A DNA stretch of 64,000 nt, taken from the NCBI RefSeq assembly GCF_001280205.1, contig NZ_CP012573.1, positions 248,001-312,000 on the forward strand. Reading direction: 5' to 3'. The stretch's first letter is position 1, and each line of letters begins with the position of its first letter. Positions 17,500 through 26,333 of the stretch are shown here, one piece after another. The notes beneath the pieces were generated by a model that saw only the letters and a list, made by a program, of their open reading frames with translations, did no database searches and had not been told where the DNA came from. The DNA is from Clavibacter capsici. Its GTDB lineage: Bacteria; Actinomycetota; Actinomycetes; Actinomycetales; Microbacteriaceae. Made by a program: the position numbers and the translations under genes.

Positions 17500-17564
17500 G
17501 CGGGGTGGCCGTCGGGCGGGCGGCGCTCGCTCGCTCGCCCGACGGCGGTGTCGGGGGTGGCCGG

Positions 17565-17570
17565 TAGAAC
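17565..17570 (+). promoter_or_regulatory. -10 element of a predicted leaderless promoter (TAGAAC)
   Basis: TAGAAC ends 6 nt before the GTG at 17577, and no Shine-Dalgarno lies between. The spacing matches that of the other predicted leaderless starts in this window, but the last base deviates from TANNNT, so support is weaker. Confidence 0.35.
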
Positions 17571-17576
17571 GGATCC

Positions 17577-18671
17577 GTGACCACCCCCGCACCCGTCGCC
17601 GACCCGCGGCCGCGGCGCGCGCTGCTCGACATCACGCGCATCTACGCGGAGCCCGCCGCGCTCGAGCTGCCGCGCGGGCAGGAGATCGTGGGGGCCTGGC
17701 CGGACGCGACCATCGTCGAGGTGGCCTCGCACTGGCAGATCCCGGAGGTCCACGGCGACGAGGCGAACGTCGCGCGCTGGGTGCGCATCAAGACCGAGGC
17801 GCTCGTCGTGGGCGTGAAGAAGTCGCTCGTCACGCGGCCCAACGGGCGCTCGGCCGACTTCATCGCGCCGTCCACCGCCAACGGCTGCGCCATGGCGTGC
17901 GCCTACTGCTACGTGCCCCGGCGGAAGGGCTACAGCAACCCCATCACGGTGTTCGCGAACATCGAGCAGATCCAGCGCCACGTCGCCCGGCACATCGCGA
18001 AGCAGGGGCCGAAGGCCGAGCCGAACCAGTGCGATCCCGAGGCGTGGGTCTACGACATCGGCGAGAACAGCGACTGCTCGGCCGACGCGCGCGTGAGCGA
18101 GAACGTCCGCGACCTCGTGGAGCTGTTCCGCATGTCGCCCACCGCCAAGGCGTCGTTCGCCACCAAGCACGTCAACCGCGACATGCTCGACTGGGATCCG
18201 ATGGGCCGCACGCGGGTGCGCTTCTCGCTCATGCCGGAGGCCGTCGCCCGCGTCACCGACATCCGCACGTCGCCCATCCCGGACCGCATCGCCGCCATCG
18301 ACGACTTCGTGGCGGCCGGCTACGAGGTGCACCTCAACTTCTCGCCCGTCATCCTCACTCCCGGCTGGCGCGCCGAGTGGGAGGAGCTCCTCCGCACGCT
18401 CGACGACACCCTGGCGCCCGCCACCAAGGCCCAGCTCGCGGCCGAGGTCATCCTGCTCACGCACAACGAGCAGCTCCACGAGGTGAACATGGGCTGGCAC
18501 CCGAAGGCCGAGGAGCTCATCTGGCAGCCGGGCATGCAGGAGCGCAAGGTCTCGGAGAACGGCGCGATCAACGTGCGCTACCGCCGCGGCCTCAAGGGCG
18601 ACGCGGTGGCCGAGTTCACGGCGCTGGTGCGCCGCATCATGCCGTACTGCCGCATCCGCTACGCCTTCTGA
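17577..18671 (+). CDS. spore photoproduct lyase family radical SAM protein
   Basis: A 364-residue radical SAM enzyme of the actinobacterial spore-photoproduct-lyase-like family. The cluster motif is Cys104-Ala-Met-Ala-Cys108-Ala-Tyr-Cys111 (CxxxCxxC), followed by YVPRRKGY. Other family features are YDIGENSDCSAD, ATKHVNRDMLDW, RVRFSLMP and the C-terminal PYCRIRYAF. True SPL repairs the spore UV lesion, but this lineage does not sporulate, so the substrate is unknown; a DNA-repair or RNA role is only inference. The GTG start at 17577 follows a possible leaderless -10. No obvious operon partner; a small membrane protein follows 75 bp later. Confidence 0.88.
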   Translation: MTTPAPVADPRPRRALLDITRIYAEPAALELPRGQEIVGAWPDATIVEVASHWQIPEVHGDEANVARWVRIKTEALVVGVKKSLVTRPNGRSADFIAPSTANGCAMACAYCYVPRRKGYSNPITVFANIEQIQRHVARHIAKQGPKAEPNQCDPEAWVYDIGENSDCSADARVSENVRDLVELFRMSPTAKASFATKHVNRDMLDWDPMGRTRVRFSLMPEAVARVTDIRTSPIPDRIAAIDDFVAAGYEVHLNFSPVILTPGWRAEWEELLRTLDDTLAPATKAQLAAEVILLTHNEQLHEVNMGWHPKAEELIWQPGMQERKVSENGAINVRYRRGLKGDAVAEFTALVRRIMPYCRIRYAF

Positions 18672-18746
18672 GGGAGGTCGCGGCGGGATGCCGACGCCAG
18701 GATGGGCAGGAGGCGGTCATCGGTCGCGCGCGAGGAGGGACAGGAC

Positions 18747-19046
18747 ATGCTCACCAGGTTCGCGAAGGAGATCACGTCGCCGGGTGGGGCGATCGGGGGC
18801 GGCATCTTCTTCCTCGTGTTCGGCCTCATCGCGACCGCGCAGACGCTGGTCGACCCCGGCCGGGTGGGTCACCGAGGCACGCCGTTCGCGGTGCTCGCCG
18901 GCGGGATGCTGCTCGTCGGCATCGTCACGCTCCTCGCGGGCCTCACGGCCCGGCGCATGCGCGCCCGGGTTGCGCGCGAGGAGGCGGATGGTGAGCCCGC
19001 CGCCGACGGCGCGACAGCGGGCGACGAGGGCACCTCGCGACCGTGA
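18747..19046 (+). CDS. small two-helix membrane protein
   Basis: A 99-residue protein I do not recognise. Two transmembrane helices lie at about residues 13-30 and 46-65 (GGGIFFLVFGLIATAQTL and FAVLAGGMLLVGIVTLLAGL), followed by a charged acidic/basic tail. The ATG at 18747 is preceded by GAGGGACAGGAC. It converges on the TetR gene at 19069. Confidence 0.7.
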   Translation: MLTRFAKEITSPGGAIGGGIFFLVFGLIATAQTLVDPGRVGHRGTPFAVLAGGMLLVGIVTLLAGLTARRMRARVAREEADGEPAADGATAGDEGTSRP

Positions 19047-19068
19047 CGCGTCGACCGCCGACGGCGGG

Positions 19069-19623
19069 TCAGCGGCGCGGCAGGCCCGCGAGGTAGGCGG
19101 TGAGCACGCGCGTCGCGTCGAGCGGAGCCGCGTCGGCCACGTCGTAGAGGAGCAGCGCGTCGACGAGGCCCACGAGGTCCACGGCGTGCGTCGCGGGATC
19201 CCGCACGCCGATCGCCCGGAGGATCCCCGTCGCCGTGTCGACGAGCGCGGCCCGCACGGGCGCGGCGGAGGTGAGCGGGGCGCGGAGATCGGGTTCGTCG
19301 CGCAGCTCGGACAGGAGCGCGAGCCGCACGGCCTGCGCGTCGGCGCGTGCGGCGAGCCGGTCGAGCATCGCCCGCGCCACCGAGACGGCCGCCGCGTCGT
19401 CGAGGACCGGCGGCACGTCGAGCCCGCGCAGGTCCTCCTCGAGCTGCTCGGTGATCCGCGCCACGACGAGCCCGGTCAGCTCGCGGCGGCTGCGTGCGTA
19501 GTAGCTCGTGGATCCCGCGGGCACGCCGGCCTCGACGTCCACCGCGCGGTGCGTGAGGGCGCGGATGCCGCTCCGGGCGACCAGCCGCACGCCCGCGTCT
19601 GCGAGCTCCTCGCGTCGTCCCAT
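19069..19623 (-). CDS. TetR family regulator
   Basis: A 184-residue regulator with an N-terminal TetR-type HTH (RREELADAGVRLVARSGIRALTHRAVDVEAGVPAGSTSYYARSRRELTG) and a helical C-terminal domain. The HTH matches the subgroup with a TSYY recognition helix. It is divergent from the NAD(P)-binding protein gene at 19683, and a perfect palindrome lies in the 59-bp gap, so it probably represses both genes. Two starts (19629 and 19623) are possible; the shorter was chosen. Confidence 0.87.
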   Translation of the reverse strand: MGRREELADAGVRLVARSGIRALTHRAVDVEAGVPAGSTSYYARSRRELTGLVVARITEQLEEDLRGLDVPPVLDDAAAVSVARAMLDRLAARADAQAVRLALLSELRDEPDLRAPLTSAAPVRAALVDTATGILRAIGVRDPATHAVDLVGLVDALLLYDVADAAPLDATRVLTAYLAGLPRR

Positions 19624-19652
19624 GCCCACCCCGATCCTCTGCCAGCGTAATG

Positions 19653-19672
19653 TCCTCTACATACGTAGAGGA
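19653..19672. promoter_or_regulatory. perfect palindromic operator between tetR and oxidoreductase genes
   Basis: TCCTCTAC (19653-19660) and GTAGAGGA (19665-19672) are perfect inverted repeats around a 4-bp spacer ATAC. The site lies between divergent genes, 11 bp before the ATG at 19683, as expected for a TetR-family operator that blocks the initiation region. Assignment to this TetR is inference from position. Confidence 0.72.
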
Positions 19673-19682
19673 TGGAGCGAGG

Positions 19683-20411
19683 ATGCAGGTGGCAGTGATC
19701 GGCGGCGGGATCTCGGGGGCGGCGATCGCCCGGGCGGTGGAGGAGCGGGGCGGCGCGGTGCGGCTGCTGTCGCGCTCGACGGGGTTCGACGTGCTCCGCG
19801 ACGACGCCCGCGCGGCGACGGCCGGGGCGGATGCGGTCGTCGAGGCGACGGGCCTCTTCACGACGAGCGCCCGCCGGGCGACGCGGTTCTTCACGGGTTC
19901 GACCCGGGCCGTGGGTGCCGCCGCGCGCGCGTCGCGCGCCCGCCACGTCCTGCTGTCCATCGTCGGCTGCACGCTCCCCGAGGTGCAGGGCTACGGCTAC
20001 TTCGCCGGCAAGACGGCGCAGGAGGAGGCCGCGCGGCAGGTCGGCGCGGACCTCGCGATCGTCCGCTCGACGCAGTGGTTCGAGTTCGCGCGGCAGAACG
20101 TGGAGCGCATGCGGTTCGGGCCGGTCGCGCTCGTGCCGGCGATGCGGATCCAGCCGGTGGCGCTCGACGCCGTCGCGGCGGTCGTGGCCGACGTCGCGCT
20201 GGGTGCGCGGACGGGGCCGGTCGTCGAGGTCGCGGGACCCGAGGTCATGACGCTGTGGGAGATGACCCGCGGGCTCGACGGCCCGGGCGCACGGCCGGTC
20301 CCGCTGAGGATCCCCGGGCGCCTCGGCCGTGCGTTCGCCGGGGGCGCGCTGCTCCCCGGCTCCGCCGTCGAGGTCGTCGGCCCGCGCTTCGTCGACCGCG
20401 CCGCGCGCTGA
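19683..20411 (+). CDS. NAD(P)H-binding oxidoreductase, SDR/NmrA-like
   Basis: A 242-residue atypical short-chain dehydrogenase-like protein. An N-terminal dinucleotide-binding motif (VAVIGGGISGAAIARAVEERG) replaces the usual GxxGxxG. It continues with VVEATGLF, HVLLSIVGC, a YFAGKTAQEE segment in the place of YxxxK and IVRSTQWFEF, which matches NmrA-type or NAD(P)H-binding family proteins. The ATG at 19683 has GGAGCGAGG in front. It is probably induced when the divergent TetR releases the palindrome upstream. Substrate is unknown. Confidence 0.82.
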   Translation: MQVAVIGGGISGAAIARAVEERGGAVRLLSRSTGFDVLRDDARAATAGADAVVEATGLFTTSARRATRFFTGSTRAVGAAARASRARHVLLSIVGCTLPEVQGYGYFAGKTAQEEAARQVGADLAIVRSTQWFEFARQNVERMRFGPVALVPAMRIQPVALDAVAAVVADVALGARTGPVVEVAGPEVMTLWEMTRGLDGPGARPVPLRIPGRLGRAFAGGALLPGSAVEVVGPRFVDRAAR

Positions 20412-20427
20412 GGAGCCCGGACAGCAC

Positions 20428-20461
20428 GACGGCGGGGCACCCGTCCGGGCACCCCGCCGTC
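20428..20461. terminator. bidirectional stem-loop between convergent genes
   Basis: GACGGCGGGG (20428-20437) pairs perfectly with CCCCGCCGTC (20452-20461). It lies between the stop of the oxidoreductase gene (plus) and the stop of the membrane protein gene at 20476 (minus), so it can serve both. Confidence 0.75.
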
Positions 20462-20475
20462 ATGTTCGTTCCGGT

Positions 20476-21018
20476 CTAGCTCTTGAAGCGGTCGATCCAG
20501 CCGGCGACCGGGCGCTGCTGCTCGCCCTGCTGGGCGGCGAGGACCACGAGCACCGAGGTCAGCGCGGGGATCGCCCACTGGAGCGCCTTCTGCTGCTTCT
20601 GCGCCTTGGCGAGCTCGTCGGACGAGCCGGCGCCGGGCTCGGTCGTGCCGGCCGCGCCCTCGTCGGCGTGCTTCGCCATCTTCGTGCCGACGAGCGCCGA
20701 GTACAGCGTCGTGCCGGCGGCGACGACGGTCAGCACCGCCTTCACGTTCGTGTTCGAGCGGGCCTCGCCCTGGGCGGCGAGGCGGCCCTTGTTGGCGTAG
20801 ATGAGGCCGAGGCCGCCGACGGCGTGCGCGCCGAGGGCGGCGAGCTGCACGGGCGCCCAGCGGGCCCAGCCGATGGACGAGATGCGCAGGCGCTCCTGCG
20901 GCTGCTTCGCCTTGGCGGCGGCGCCGTTGAGGCCGACCGCGCCCATGAGGGATCCGCCGAACCAGGCCGCGAGGCCGAGGTCGTGCATGCTCCTGATGAC
21001 GGTGTTGCGTTCTGACAT
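20476..21018 (-). CDS. conserved actinobacterial membrane protein of unknown function
   Basis: A 180-residue protein I know only as a hypothetical. Hydrophobic segments lie at about residues 12-33, 55-74, 92-113 and 146-162. The early motif HDLGLAAWFGGSLMGAVGLN and a middle acidic, Gly-rich cytosolic loop are notable. The C-terminus is basic. It is monocistronic between a terminator and a 252-bp divergent intergenic region (21019-21270) in which I see no convincing operator. Confidence 0.72.
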   Translation of the reverse strand: MSERNTVIRSMHDLGLAAWFGGSLMGAVGLNGAAAKAKQPQERLRISSIGWARWAPVQLAALGAHAVGGLGLIYANKGRLAAQGEARSNTNVKAVLTVVAAGTTLYSALVGTKMAKHADEGAAGTTEPGAGSSDELAKAQKQQKALQWAIPALTSVLVVLAAQQGEQQRPVAGWIDRFKS

Positions 21019-21270
21019 GTGCTTCTCCGAGTCGTCGTAGGTGGCCGTCCGCGGGGCGGCCGGTGTCCTGTGTGCTGGACGCTACGCCCGGGATCGAGCA
21101 GTGTGTGGGCGGTCGGCGGATGCCCAGGGTCCGGCGTGCGGAGGTGCCGCCCGGCAGTCCTCATCGGAACCTGGGAGTCCTCCGGCGACCCCTTGGCGCT
21201 CCTCCGCCGGCCCGGTTCGCTGGACACGGTGCCCGACGTCGGCGGCACCGCGGTCGAGGGGACGGATGCC

Positions 21271-21663
21271 ATGGGCAAGGCGTGGATGGTGATGGTCGCG
21301 GCGGTGCTCGGCGGCCACGGGTTCGTGGGGCTCTTCATCGAGGGGTCGCACCTGCTGGGCGTCCTCAACGTCGACTTCTTCGTCGACGTCCTCTACCTGC
21401 TGAGCGCCATCGCGCTGCTCGTCGCCGGGACCAGGCAGATCGGGCCCGGCGCGATCCGCGGCACGCTCACCGCGTTCGGCGGCCTGTTCACGCTGATGGG
21501 CGTGCTCAGCATCCTCGACGATGAGCTCGGCGGCCTCACGCCCACGGGCTTCACGATCGTCGACGACTTCCTCTTCTTCGGGATCGGCCTCTCGGGCCTC
21601 GCGCTCGCGCTGACCCCCAGCTCGGTCGAGCCGCTCACCACCGGCGGCAAGCCGCTCAACTAG
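21271..21663 (+). CDS. small four-helix membrane protein
   Basis: A 130-residue integral membrane protein with four hydrophobic segments (about 3-20, 28-48, 62-80 and 99-116) and short loops. I do not recognise the family. The ATG at 21271 was chosen because upstream in-frame sequence has poor third-position GC bias and because GAGGGGACGG lies just upstream. A strong terminator follows. Confidence 0.68.
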   Translation: MGKAWMVMVAAVLGGHGFVGLFIEGSHLLGVLNVDFFVDVLYLLSAIALLVAGTRQIGPGAIRGTLTAFGGLFTLMGVLSILDDELGGLTPTGFTIVDDFLFFGIGLSGLALALTPSSVEPLTTGGKPLN

Positions 21664-21684
21664 CGGCCACGCCGCCACGACGAC

Positions 21685-21720
21685 GAGGGCGCGACCCGGC
21701 ATCGGCCGGATCGCGCCCTC
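21685..21720. terminator. bidirectional 10-bp stem-loop
   Basis: GAGGGCGCGA (21685-21694) pairs perfectly with TCGCGCCCTC (21711-21720), with GGC/GCC pairing inside the loop. It separates the plus-strand membrane protein gene from the end of the minus-strand mannosidase operon. Confidence 0.75.
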
Positions 21721-21741
21721 CTCGCGTGCGCGGGTCGCGGG

Positions 21742-24700
21742 TCAGGCCCGGTGGATCCGCACCGTGATCACCTGGAACGCCCGCAGCACGAGCCGCACCC
21801 CACGGCCGTCGTCCTCGGGCTCGAACGCGAGCGACCGCGGGAAGCCGTCGCCGAGCGGACGCTCCAGCACGTCGACCTCGGTGAAGCGGTCGGCGGCGAG
21901 GTGCGCCTCGAGCCGGGTGGCGGTGCGCGCGCCGGTGGACTCGTAGAGCCGCACGATCACGTCGCCCGAGCCGTCGTCGGCGAGCTTCAGCGCCTCGATC
22001 CGCACCGTGCCGCCGTGCACCGAGACCAGCCCGGCCGCGGTCGGCAGCGAGGAGGGGACGGCCTCGGCGGCGTCTGCGGGGGCCGCCACGACGGCCGGTG
22101 CCGCCTCGGACGGGTCGGGACGCACCACCCGCACGGGCAGGTTCTGCTCGAGCCCCGCGTCCACCGCGCCCTCGATGCCGACGCCCGGCACGAGCGCGTA
22201 CTCGAACCGGTGGTGGCCGATGTCCTGCACGGGGTCGGGGGAGCGCGCCGCCCGGACCAGGCTGATCCGCAGCTCGGTCTCGACCTCGCCCGTCGCGCCG
22301 ACCGCGCGCGTGATGTCGTGCCCGTAGCTGCCCGCGTTGGTGAGCGCGACGCCGTAGCCGGGCTCCTCCACGTGCACGAAGCGGTGCGCCATGACCTCGA
22401 AGCGCGCCTCGTCCCACGACGTGTTCGTGTGCGTGGGGCGGCGGACGTGCCCGAACTGGATCTCCGCGCTGTGGTGCTGCGCGTGCACCGACAGCGGGAA
22501 GGTCACCTTGAGCAGCTTCTCGTCCTCGAGCCAGTCGAGGTCGGCGGTCGCGTGGATCCGGGCGTCGTCGGCGTGCAGCGACACCCGCTGCACGACGCGC
22601 GAGCGCCCGAACTGCCGGACCACCTCGACGGTCGCGCGGAGCGGCGAGTCCTCGACGAGCTCGACGGACGCCGCGTCGACGAGGTCGGTGCGGCTCGCGC
22701 GGTAGTGCGCGTCGACGTCCCAGGCGTCCCAGGCGGTGGGGATGTCCTCGTGCAGCTGGAGCAGGTTCGCGGCGCGGCCCGCGGGGACGAGCTCGCGGTC
22801 GGCGTGACGCAGGTCGACGATCGAGGTGATGAGGCCGCGCGCGTCGAGCGTGACGCGCAGCAGCCCGTTGTCGAGCACGGTGCCGTCGTCGGCGCGCGTC
22901 GTGACGACGGGCGCGACGGGATCCACCGCGACGAGCGGCGCGATCCCGCTGCCGGGCACCGCGACGAGCGCGAGCGCGGACCCGTCGGGCGCCTCCACGA
23001 GCGCGGTGCGCGCGTGGCCGGTCGAGTTCACCGCGAACGCGCCGGATCCGTCGCCCTCGCCGTCCGCCACCGCCTGCGCCGTGACCCGCGCGATGGCGTC
23101 GGCCACGAGCGCGTCGAGCTCCGCGAGGCTGCGGGCGTAGTCCTCCTCGTTCTCCCGGTGCACCCACGTGATGGAGGAGCCGGGGAGGATGTCGTGGAAC
23201 TGCTGCAGCAGCGTCTGCTTCCAGAGCCGGTCGAGCGCCGCGTACGGGTAGTCGGCGCCCGTGCGGACGGCCGCGATCGTCCACCACAGCTCGGCCTCGC
23301 GCAGGCGGTGCTCGGCCTGGCGGTTGCCGCGCTTCTCGCGGGCGTGCGAGGTGAAGGTGCCCCGGTGCAGCTCGAGGTACAGCTCGCCGACCCACACGGG
23401 CGCGTCCGGGTACTCGGCCTCGGCCTTGCGGAAGAACTCGTCCGGGTGCTCGACGATCACCTTCGGCGACCCCTCGAGGTCGGCCGTGCGGCGCTGGCGC
23501 TCCATCATGTCGCGCGTGGGCCCGCCGCCGCCGTCGCCGTAGCCGAAGGGCGCGAGCGACATGGTCGCCCTGCCCTTCTCGCGGAACTGCCGCACGGCGT
23601 GGTGCGTCTCCTCCGCCTCGAGCGTGGAGTTGTAGGTGTCGATGGGCGGGAAGTGCGTGAAGATCCGCGACCCGTCGATGCCCTCCCAGAAGAAGGTGTG
23701 GTGCGGGAACGTGTTCGTCTGGTTCCAGGACAGCTTCTGCGTCAGGAACCAGTCGAGGCCCGCGAGCTTCGCGATCTGCGGGAACGACGCCGTGTAGCCG
23801 AACGAGTCGGGCAGCCAGACGCCGTGCGTCTCCACGCCGAGCTCCTCCTGGAAGAAGCGCATGCCGTGGGTGAGCTGGCGGATCATCGCCTCGCCGCCCG
23901 GCAGGTTGCCGTCGGGCTCGATCCACATGGATCCGACCGGGTACCAGGTGCCGTCCGCGACGGCCTGCTTGATCCCCGCGAACACCGTCGGGTAGTTCTC
24001 CTTCACCCAGGCGTACTGCTGCGCCTGCGAGCACGCGAAGCGGAAGTCGGGGTACTGCTCGGCGAGCCGCAGCACGTTGGAGAAGGTGCGCGCGGTCTTG
24101 CGCTTCGTCTCGCGGATGGGCCAGAGCCAGGCGCTGTCGATGTGGGCGTGGCCGACGCCGCTCAGCGTGTGGGCGCTCGGCACGGCGGGGCGCGAGAGGA
24201 CGTCGGCGAGCTCGGCGCGCGCGGCGGCCGCGGTGCCGACGATGTCGTCCATCGCGAGCACGTCGAGGGCGCGCTCGATCGCGCGGAGCACCTCGTGGCG
24301 GCGCGGCTCGGCCTCGGGCAGCTCCATCAGCAGCTGGTACAGCACCTCGACGTCGAAGCGCAGCGCCCACACCTCGGGCTCGAACACCGCGAGCTCGGCC
24401 TGGCGGAAGCGGTAGATGGGCTCGGCGGGCGCGGTCGCCTTGTCGCCGTAGGGGGTGGGCACGAACTCGTTCACGAGGATGTCCGGGTTGCCCGCCGCCT
24501 CCACGAGGAAGCGCACCTGCTCGCCGCCCGCGGCCTCGTCGGCGAGGCGCACGTACGTGTTGCGCGGGTGGATCCCCTTGACCGGCACGCCGTCCATCGT
24601 GTGCACGAGGCACTCGGCCTGGTTTCCCGGCCAGTCGCCGATGAAGCCCGGGTCGAGGAGCAGCTCGACCGTGCGGCCGGCCCACTCGGCGGGCACCTCG

Positions 24701-24924
24701 CCCGTGACCTCGAACCACCACGTGGACCACGCGCGGCCCCACGGCTGGCCGAGCGCGAACGGCGCGTACTCCTGCCGCATCGCCTCGGCGACGGGCACGG
24801 GCTCGTCGGGCGCCATCCAGGCGCGGAGGGTCACGGGTGTCGTCGACGAGTGCACGGCGGGGGTGATCCGCTCGGTCAGCGCGCGGAGGATCCGCTCCTG
24901 GACGAGCTTCTGGTTCTGGTGCAT
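21742..24924 (-). CDS. alpha-mannosidase, glycoside hydrolase family 38
   Basis: A 1060-residue cytosolic GH38 alpha-mannosidase that removes alpha-mannose from oligosaccharides, such as plant N-glycan fragments. After an N-terminal region of about 250 residues comes the catalytic barrel. GVGHAHIDSAWLWPIRET supplies metal ligands His261 and Asp263, and LPDSFGYTASFPQI supplies the nucleophile Asp373. LLQQFHDILPGSSI carries a further metal-type His/Asp pair. Beta-sandwich domains fill the C-terminal half. No signal peptide is present. It is the last gene of the DeoR-GH4-GH38 operon. AAGGA precedes the ATG at 24924. Confidence 0.95.
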   Translation of the reverse strand: MHQNQKLVQERILRALTERITPAVHSSTTPVTLRAWMAPDEPVPVAEAMRQEYAPFALGQPWGRAWSTWWFEVTGEVPAEWAGRTVELLLDPGFIGDWPGNQAECLVHTMDGVPVKGIHPRNTYVRLADEAAGGEQVRFLVEAAGNPDILVNEFVPTPYGDKATAPAEPIYRFRQAELAVFEPEVWALRFDVEVLYQLLMELPEAEPRRHEVLRAIERALDVLAMDDIVGTAAAARAELADVLSRPAVPSAHTLSGVGHAHIDSAWLWPIRETKRKTARTFSNVLRLAEQYPDFRFACSQAQQYAWVKENYPTVFAGIKQAVADGTWYPVGSMWIEPDGNLPGGEAMIRQLTHGMRFFQEELGVETHGVWLPDSFGYTASFPQIAKLAGLDWFLTQKLSWNQTNTFPHHTFFWEGIDGSRIFTHFPPIDTYNSTLEAEETHHAVRQFREKGRATMSLAPFGYGDGGGGPTRDMMERQRRTADLEGSPKVIVEHPDEFFRKAEAEYPDAPVWVGELYLELHRGTFTSHAREKRGNRQAEHRLREAELWWTIAAVRTGADYPYAALDRLWKQTLLQQFHDILPGSSITWVHRENEEDYARSLAELDALVADAIARVTAQAVADGEGDGSGAFAVNSTGHARTALVEAPDGSALALVAVPGSGIAPLVAVDPVAPVVTTRADDGTVLDNGLLRVTLDARGLITSIVDLRHADRELVPAGRAANLLQLHEDIPTAWDAWDVDAHYRASRTDLVDAASVELVEDSPLRATVEVVRQFGRSRVVQRVSLHADDARIHATADLDWLEDEKLLKVTFPLSVHAQHHSAEIQFGHVRRPTHTNTSWDEARFEVMAHRFVHVEEPGYGVALTNAGSYGHDITRAVGATGEVETELRISLVRAARSPDPVQDIGHHRFEYALVPGVGIEGAVDAGLEQNLPVRVVRPDPSEAAPAVVAAPADAAEAVPSSLPTAAGLVSVHGGTVRIEALKLADDGSGDVIVRLYESTGARTATRLEAHLAADRFTEVDVLERPLGDGFPRSLAFEPEDDGRGVRLVLRAFQVITVRIHRA

Positions 24925-24989
24925 GGGGAGTCCTTCGCGAGGTCGGGATGCAGGCAGTCGGGTGGGGCGCGAGGGCCGGGAGTCGCGCG

Positions 24990-26333
24990 TCAGCGCAGGT
25001 AGGAGAGCGCCGGGAACGCGTGCATCGCGTCCTCCAGCAGGGAGCGCGCGACCGTGACGGAGTCGACGAGCGGGTGGTGCGCGAGCGCGCGGACGGCCGC
25101 GGCGCGGGATCCGCCGAGGCCTGCCTCGATGGTCTGCCGCTCGACGTACTTGGCGTTGGTCACGAGGCCCACCCCGAAGTCGGGCAGCTCGGTGCCGGCG
25201 ACCGGATGCGCGCCCGAGGCGTCGACCACGCACGGCACCTCGACCACGGCGTCCGCATCCAGTGCCGCGAGCGTGCCGCGGTTGCGCACGTTGAGGATCA
25301 GCCGCGCGCTCTGGTCGTACGCGATGCCGCGCATGAGCGCGATCGCGACGTCCTCGTAGCCGCCGGAGACGAGGTCGTCCTCGTCGCGGTCGCCCATGCC
25401 GGCGGACTGCCGGTTGGTGGCCATGTAGGTGGTCTCGCGGTCGAGCCGGGTGCGCTCCCACAGCGCGAGCGCGGACACGTCGTGCCGGTGCTCGAGCTGC
25501 TCGTAGAACCGGCCCTGCTGCTCCACGAGGAACGCGCCGCGGGTCTGCGCGGCCAGCTGGTCGGCGTGCCGCACCTCGCGGCGGAAGTAGTAGTAGTGCA
25601 GGTACTCGTTCGGCACGGCGCCGAGCTCGGTGACCCACTCGGCGCCGAAGAGCCGGCCCTCCTCGAACGTGCCGATGAGGTCGGGGCGGGCCATGAGGTC
25701 CGGCAGCACGTCGCGGCCGTCGACGCGGAGGCCGCGCAGCCAGCCGAGGTGGTTGAGCCCCGCGTAGTCGATGACCACGTCGTCGCCCGCGACGCCGAGG
25801 GCGCCGAGCACGCGGCGGGCGAGGCCGATGGGGGAGTCGCAGATCCCGATGACGCGGTCGCCGAGCACACGCGACATGGCCTCGGTGACGACGCCGGCGG
25901 GGTTCGTGAAGTTGATGACCCACGCGTCGGGGGCTCGCAGGCGGATCCGCTCGGCCAGGTCCATGACCACCGGCAGCGTGCGCAGCGCGTAGGAGATGCC
26001 GCCGTAGCCGACGGTCTCCTGGCCGATGACGCCGTGCGCCATGCCGAGCCGCTCGTCGCACGAGCGCCCGGCCATGCCGCCCACGCGGATCGCCGAGAAG
26101 ACGAACGCGGCGCCGGCGAGCGCCTCGTCGAGGTCGGTGTGCAGCGTGATCACCGGGGCGTCGGCGTAGGCGGCGGCCTGCTCCGCGAGCACGCGCGCGA
26201 CGGCCGTGAGGCGCACCTCGTCGGTGTCGTAGAGGGCCACGTGCGAGACGCGCCCGGCCTCGTGGTCGCGCAGCAGCGCCGAGTAGACGAGCGGGACGCG
26301 GAAGCCGCCCCCGCCCAGGATCGTGAGCCTCAT
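24990..26333 (-). CDS. NAD-dependent glycosidase, family GH4 (6-phospho-glycosidase type)
   Basis: A 447-residue GH4 enzyme. These use NAD+ and a divalent metal in a redox-elimination mechanism. The Rossmann start LTILGGGGFRVP, the NFTNPAG motif (Asn144) and the metal-site Cys165 in CDSPIG and Asn194-His195 in GLNHLGWL are present. The CDxP signature resembles that reported for phospho-alpha-glucosidases more than the CNVP of phospho-beta-glucosidases, so anomer preference is open. Its start overlaps the DeoR stop (ATGA). No PTS gene is nearby; phosphorylated substrate may not be required, or may come from the divergent kinase. Confidence 0.9.
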   Translation of the reverse strand: MRLTILGGGGFRVPLVYSALLRDHEAGRVSHVALYDTDEVRLTAVARVLAEQAAAYADAPVITLHTDLDEALAGAAFVFSAIRVGGMAGRSCDERLGMAHGVIGQETVGYGGISYALRTLPVVMDLAERIRLRAPDAWVINFTNPAGVVTEAMSRVLGDRVIGICDSPIGLARRVLGALGVAGDDVVIDYAGLNHLGWLRGLRVDGRDVLPDLMARPDLIGTFEEGRLFGAEWVTELGAVPNEYLHYYYFRREVRHADQLAAQTRGAFLVEQQGRFYEQLEHRHDVSALALWERTRLDRETTYMATNRQSAGMGDRDEDDLVSGGYEDVAIALMRGIAYDQSARLILNVRNRGTLAALDADAVVEVPCVVDASGAHPVAGTELPDFGVGLVTNAKYVERQTIEAGLGGSRAAAVRALAHHPLVDSVTVARSLLEDAMHAFPALSYLR

